The notes under the pieces: generated by a model
Told to the model about the DNA's origin: nothing
What the model saw: the letters and a program-made list of their open reading frames with translations, nothing else
The model's database searches: none
In this document: in pieces, positions 61,574-64,000 of the stretch
Layout of the letters: the number at the start of each line of letters is the position of its first letter
How positions within the stretch are numbered: position 1 is the first letter of the stretch
Program-made: the position numbers and the translations under genes
Assembly: GCF_003576645.1 (NCBI RefSeq)
Contig: NC_044922.1
Span: 10,018,921 to 10,082,920, forward strand
Length of the DNA stretch: 64,000 nucleotides
From: Ipomoea triloba
Lineage: Eukaryota > Streptophyta > Magnoliopsida > Solanales > Convolvulaceae
Reading direction: 5' to 3'

Positions 61574-62858
61574 TATATACATAACGGTGAACCATGGTGA
61601 TTTAATAATTAAAAATAGAAAAACTCTTTTTACCCCTCTTAAATTCTCTTCATGACATGACTTCTAATTATTGGGTGTCATGAATTCGCTAACTTTTGGT
61701 AAAAAAGTAAAGTAACCAATCATATAATACCATGTCAAGAGGCAAAATAGTGAGGAAATTCTTTTTAGTGGTGAATAGCATTACTCTTAAAAGTAAAGCT
61801 TATTTAGGTGTCATTTGGATCAAACACTGGAATTGAAATGTAATTGGAATCTAGTATTTGATAATAATTATAATAAAGTTAAGTCGAATATGTATATTTT
61901 TTTGGTAGTAAATATAAATTTGAATCTAAATAATTAATTCAAAATAAAATAACTAAATATATAAAATATATAATTAACACACATACAAATTAATGAAAAA
62001 ACACAATGACATTTTTGTAATTTTATGTAATTACTATTCTCAATTTAAAAATATTTCACAATGTATTTGGAAATACTTTAAGTGCACGGAAGGTACCTGA
62101 TTCTCATCATCTTCATCCTTCGTGTCACTAATAGAGTTTTAGAATGTACTTTCAGTAATCTGCGAATGCATTATCAAGATTTTCAAATGCACAAACGTAA
62201 TTATAAAAAATTATAGAAATGCCACCACATTTTCCCCCTTTTTCATTAATTTTCAGTTTTTGATAATCCTAGATGGACGGATCAGATTTGTTATATATAA
62301 AAGACCATACGTAAGCTATCTCCCACATGAGAACTCTGGTCAAATTTGGATTGTCCATCTTGTGTATATGTGTGGCTGTGAGTTTCCTATTTTTTTCATA
62401 TTTATTTACCTTTTTTTTTTATACAAGGGGTGCTTTGGTAATTTTTGTTATTTTTTGAAGGCTGGAAGGATTATACGCGGATGTTATGCTTGATTTTAAG
62501 AATTAAATTTATGGTAAATTAGGATTTTCTTGCTAATGTAATTTCCTTTGTTTGTGGTTCTTTCTTCATCTTCTTTAGGATTTTTTTCCTTCTACGTCTT
62601 TTTTTTTTCTTTTTAAAATTTCCAACCATGGACTCAAATTGATTTTTGTGTTTTTTAATTATCTATTATTTGAGTATAATATTATCTATATTTGTGATTG
62701 ACCGATGTGTATTTTTTACGGGTAATGTACTATTGTACACTATGCCCTCCGTAGGTGTGCATTTTCACTGTCGATCCCTCACAGCTGGATTTTCGTTGTA
62801 GTACACCTCGTTGTGGGGGGCACTTTGTGTTAATGTGTTGTGTGTGTGCATTGTAAAC
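61574..62858. other. AT-rich non-coding DNA
   Basis: I see no gene, RNA gene or clear terminal repeat. Open frames here are short and of low complexity. Confidence 0.5.
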
Positions 62859-63370
62859 TTAGTGTATGTGCACTATAGTACATATACATATGCAATTGCT
62901 TTTGTTTTGGTTTGCATCTAATGATGTGTTTGTGCACTAGTCAAATATATATGGGAATCAACTGAGGTTTTTTTTATCATTATTTTAATTGTTGGTGGTG
63001 GTGGTGCATGACATGTATGTGTACATTTCAATGTAAACGTGTGCACGCTGCAATTTTATAGTGTGCATAATGCAAAGTATAAGTGTGTCCTGTGTGCACT
63101 GTAGTACATATGTGTGTATATTTGTTTGTGGTGTGATTTGAATTTAATTATACGCTTGTTCACTAGTCATGTATGTTAATCAACTGAGTTTTTATCCTTT
63201 CTTCTCAAATTGAGTTTTTATCCTTGTTTTCCTTATTGGTGGTGGGGGTATATGATGTGTATGCGTGAATTTCAGTGTAAACGTATGCGCAATGCAATAC
63301 TATAGTATGCATAATGCAATATATAAATGTGCACAGTGCAATATAAAAGTGTGCACATGATTCCGATAGT
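62859..63370. repeat. Two-copy diverged tandem duplication, about 240 bp
   Basis: The order 'tgtgcactgtagtacata', 'cactagtcaa', 'atcaactgagg', 'ggtggtggtg', 'catgacatgtatg', 'tcaatgtaaacgtgtgc' and 'tgcataatgcaa' occurs around 62865-63085 and again around 63095-63320. The copies differ by substitutions and indels. No gene is seen. Confidence 0.65.
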
Positions 63371-63541
63371 ATTCAACGGTGCACCCGATGTTGTACATGA
63401 GTGCACACAGTTTCCTAGAGCACAACACAACACCCCATTCCCCCTTTTATTGACATATACTCCACATGTTTGTCTTGCTAAATTAAAGTACCAGACATTA
63501 ACAAAATAATTAGATATTTTTATATTTAATAATAATAATAT

Positions 63542-64000
63542 TGTTAGGAACATTTGTAATTTAGATTTCGATGATACCAAAAGTTAAGAATTTTAGTCCC
63601 CTATTTATTTTACCTTTAGACTTAGGTTAATTATGCTCTACTTCAAATAGTTTAAATATTAACTTGAGAAATCACATTTTGAATTTCAAAACAATCTGAG
63701 TAATAACTCAAAAGGTTATGCTCTGGACAGTCTCAATAAAGGTTCGAATGGTTACCTCTCGAACATCTTGAAGATAAAGACCTCGAAGAGTTGAAAACTT
63801 GAAGAGTTCAAGATGAAGACTCGAAGAGTAGAAGATTGCAAGATTGAAAGGTTGCAAAGGCTGAATGGTGAAAGGACTGACCATTCAAAGTAAAAGGTGA
63901 AACGAATGGTAAGGTCAACCATTCGTATCTGAGAGTTTTTAGAGTGCTAAGGTTCGAAACGTTAGCTCGAATAATGTTAGTTAACCATTCGAAAAGAACT
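63542..64000 (+). repeat. LTR start (TGTTAGGAACATTTG) running off the window
   Basis: It begins TGTTAGGAACATTTGTAATT and continues with 'gatgataccaaaagttaag', 'ttttagtcccc' and 'aaccattcg' words found, complemented, in the LTR piece at 34739-36102. It is the same LTR family in opposite orientation. Whether it is a solo LTR or the 5' LTR of an element cannot be told from this window. Confidence 0.75.

Noticed and set aside
63272..63580. 102-codon minus-strand frame
   Set aside because: It crosses the boundary between a tandem duplication and an LTR and has no motif.

Overview
This is a plant nuclear window, AT-rich and dominated by transposons, with intron-containing genes and UTRs. Two observations suggest Convolvulaceae, most likely Ipomoea. 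A 10.3 kb CACTA element carries the GACAACGGTT subterminal motif that I recall from the morning-glory Tpn1 family, and it contains a captured host-gene fragment, as Tpn1 elements do. The species call rests on memory, not on a search.

Host genes: (i) a complete ten-exon ER protein disulfide isomerase (13172-17505, +, 503 aa, two WCGHC sites, KDEL end); (ii) a single-exon DOG1-domain protein (18432-19256, -), convergent with it; (iii) a complete four-exon cytosolic ribosomal protein eL20/RPL18a (38745-40271, +, 178 aa); (iv) a weak three-exon model for an unknown 88-aa protein (11041-12082, -). They are otherwise unrelated, and nothing suggests a shared pathway.

Layout: 1-2.9 kb, a Copia-type element reduced to two LTRs around a gag fragment. 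2.9-3.9 kb, a decayed LINE ORF1. 4-6 kb, AT-rich repeats around a 460-base assembly gap. 6.4-8.4 kb, a foldback MULE with a perfect 9-bp target duplication. 9.1-10.7 kb, a four-copy tandem repeat and a second foldback MITE. 11-19.3 kb, the gene-bearing segment. 19.8-22.8 kb, short tandem repeats and MITE remnants. 22.9-37.2 kb, a nested transposon complex: LTR remnant > long-arm MULE > CACTA element > hAT MITE-like element > hAT element with a decayed transposase, plus two foldback insertions and an hAT MITE. 38.2-40.3 kb, a MITE and RPL18a. 41-44.7 kb, MITEs, a Stowaway and a Helitron with a damaged helicase. 44.7-50.3 kb, a nearly full-length LINE inserted in a satellite TA tract. 50.3-60.7 kb, a satellite array of about 173-175 bp units with two separately homogenised blocks. 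60.7-61.6 kb, a second Helitron 3' end. 61.6-64 kb, AT-rich DNA and the start of another LTR.

The most notable observations are the multi-level nest with legible target duplications, an importin-5-like gene fragment (with its intron) inside the CACTA element, two independently homogenised satellite blocks of which only one keeps an E2F-like TTTCCCGCC motif per unit, and a recurrent exact 42-bp tandem duplication at six loci that looks like an assembly artefact. Every boundary below was read by eye, so positions may be off by a few bases.
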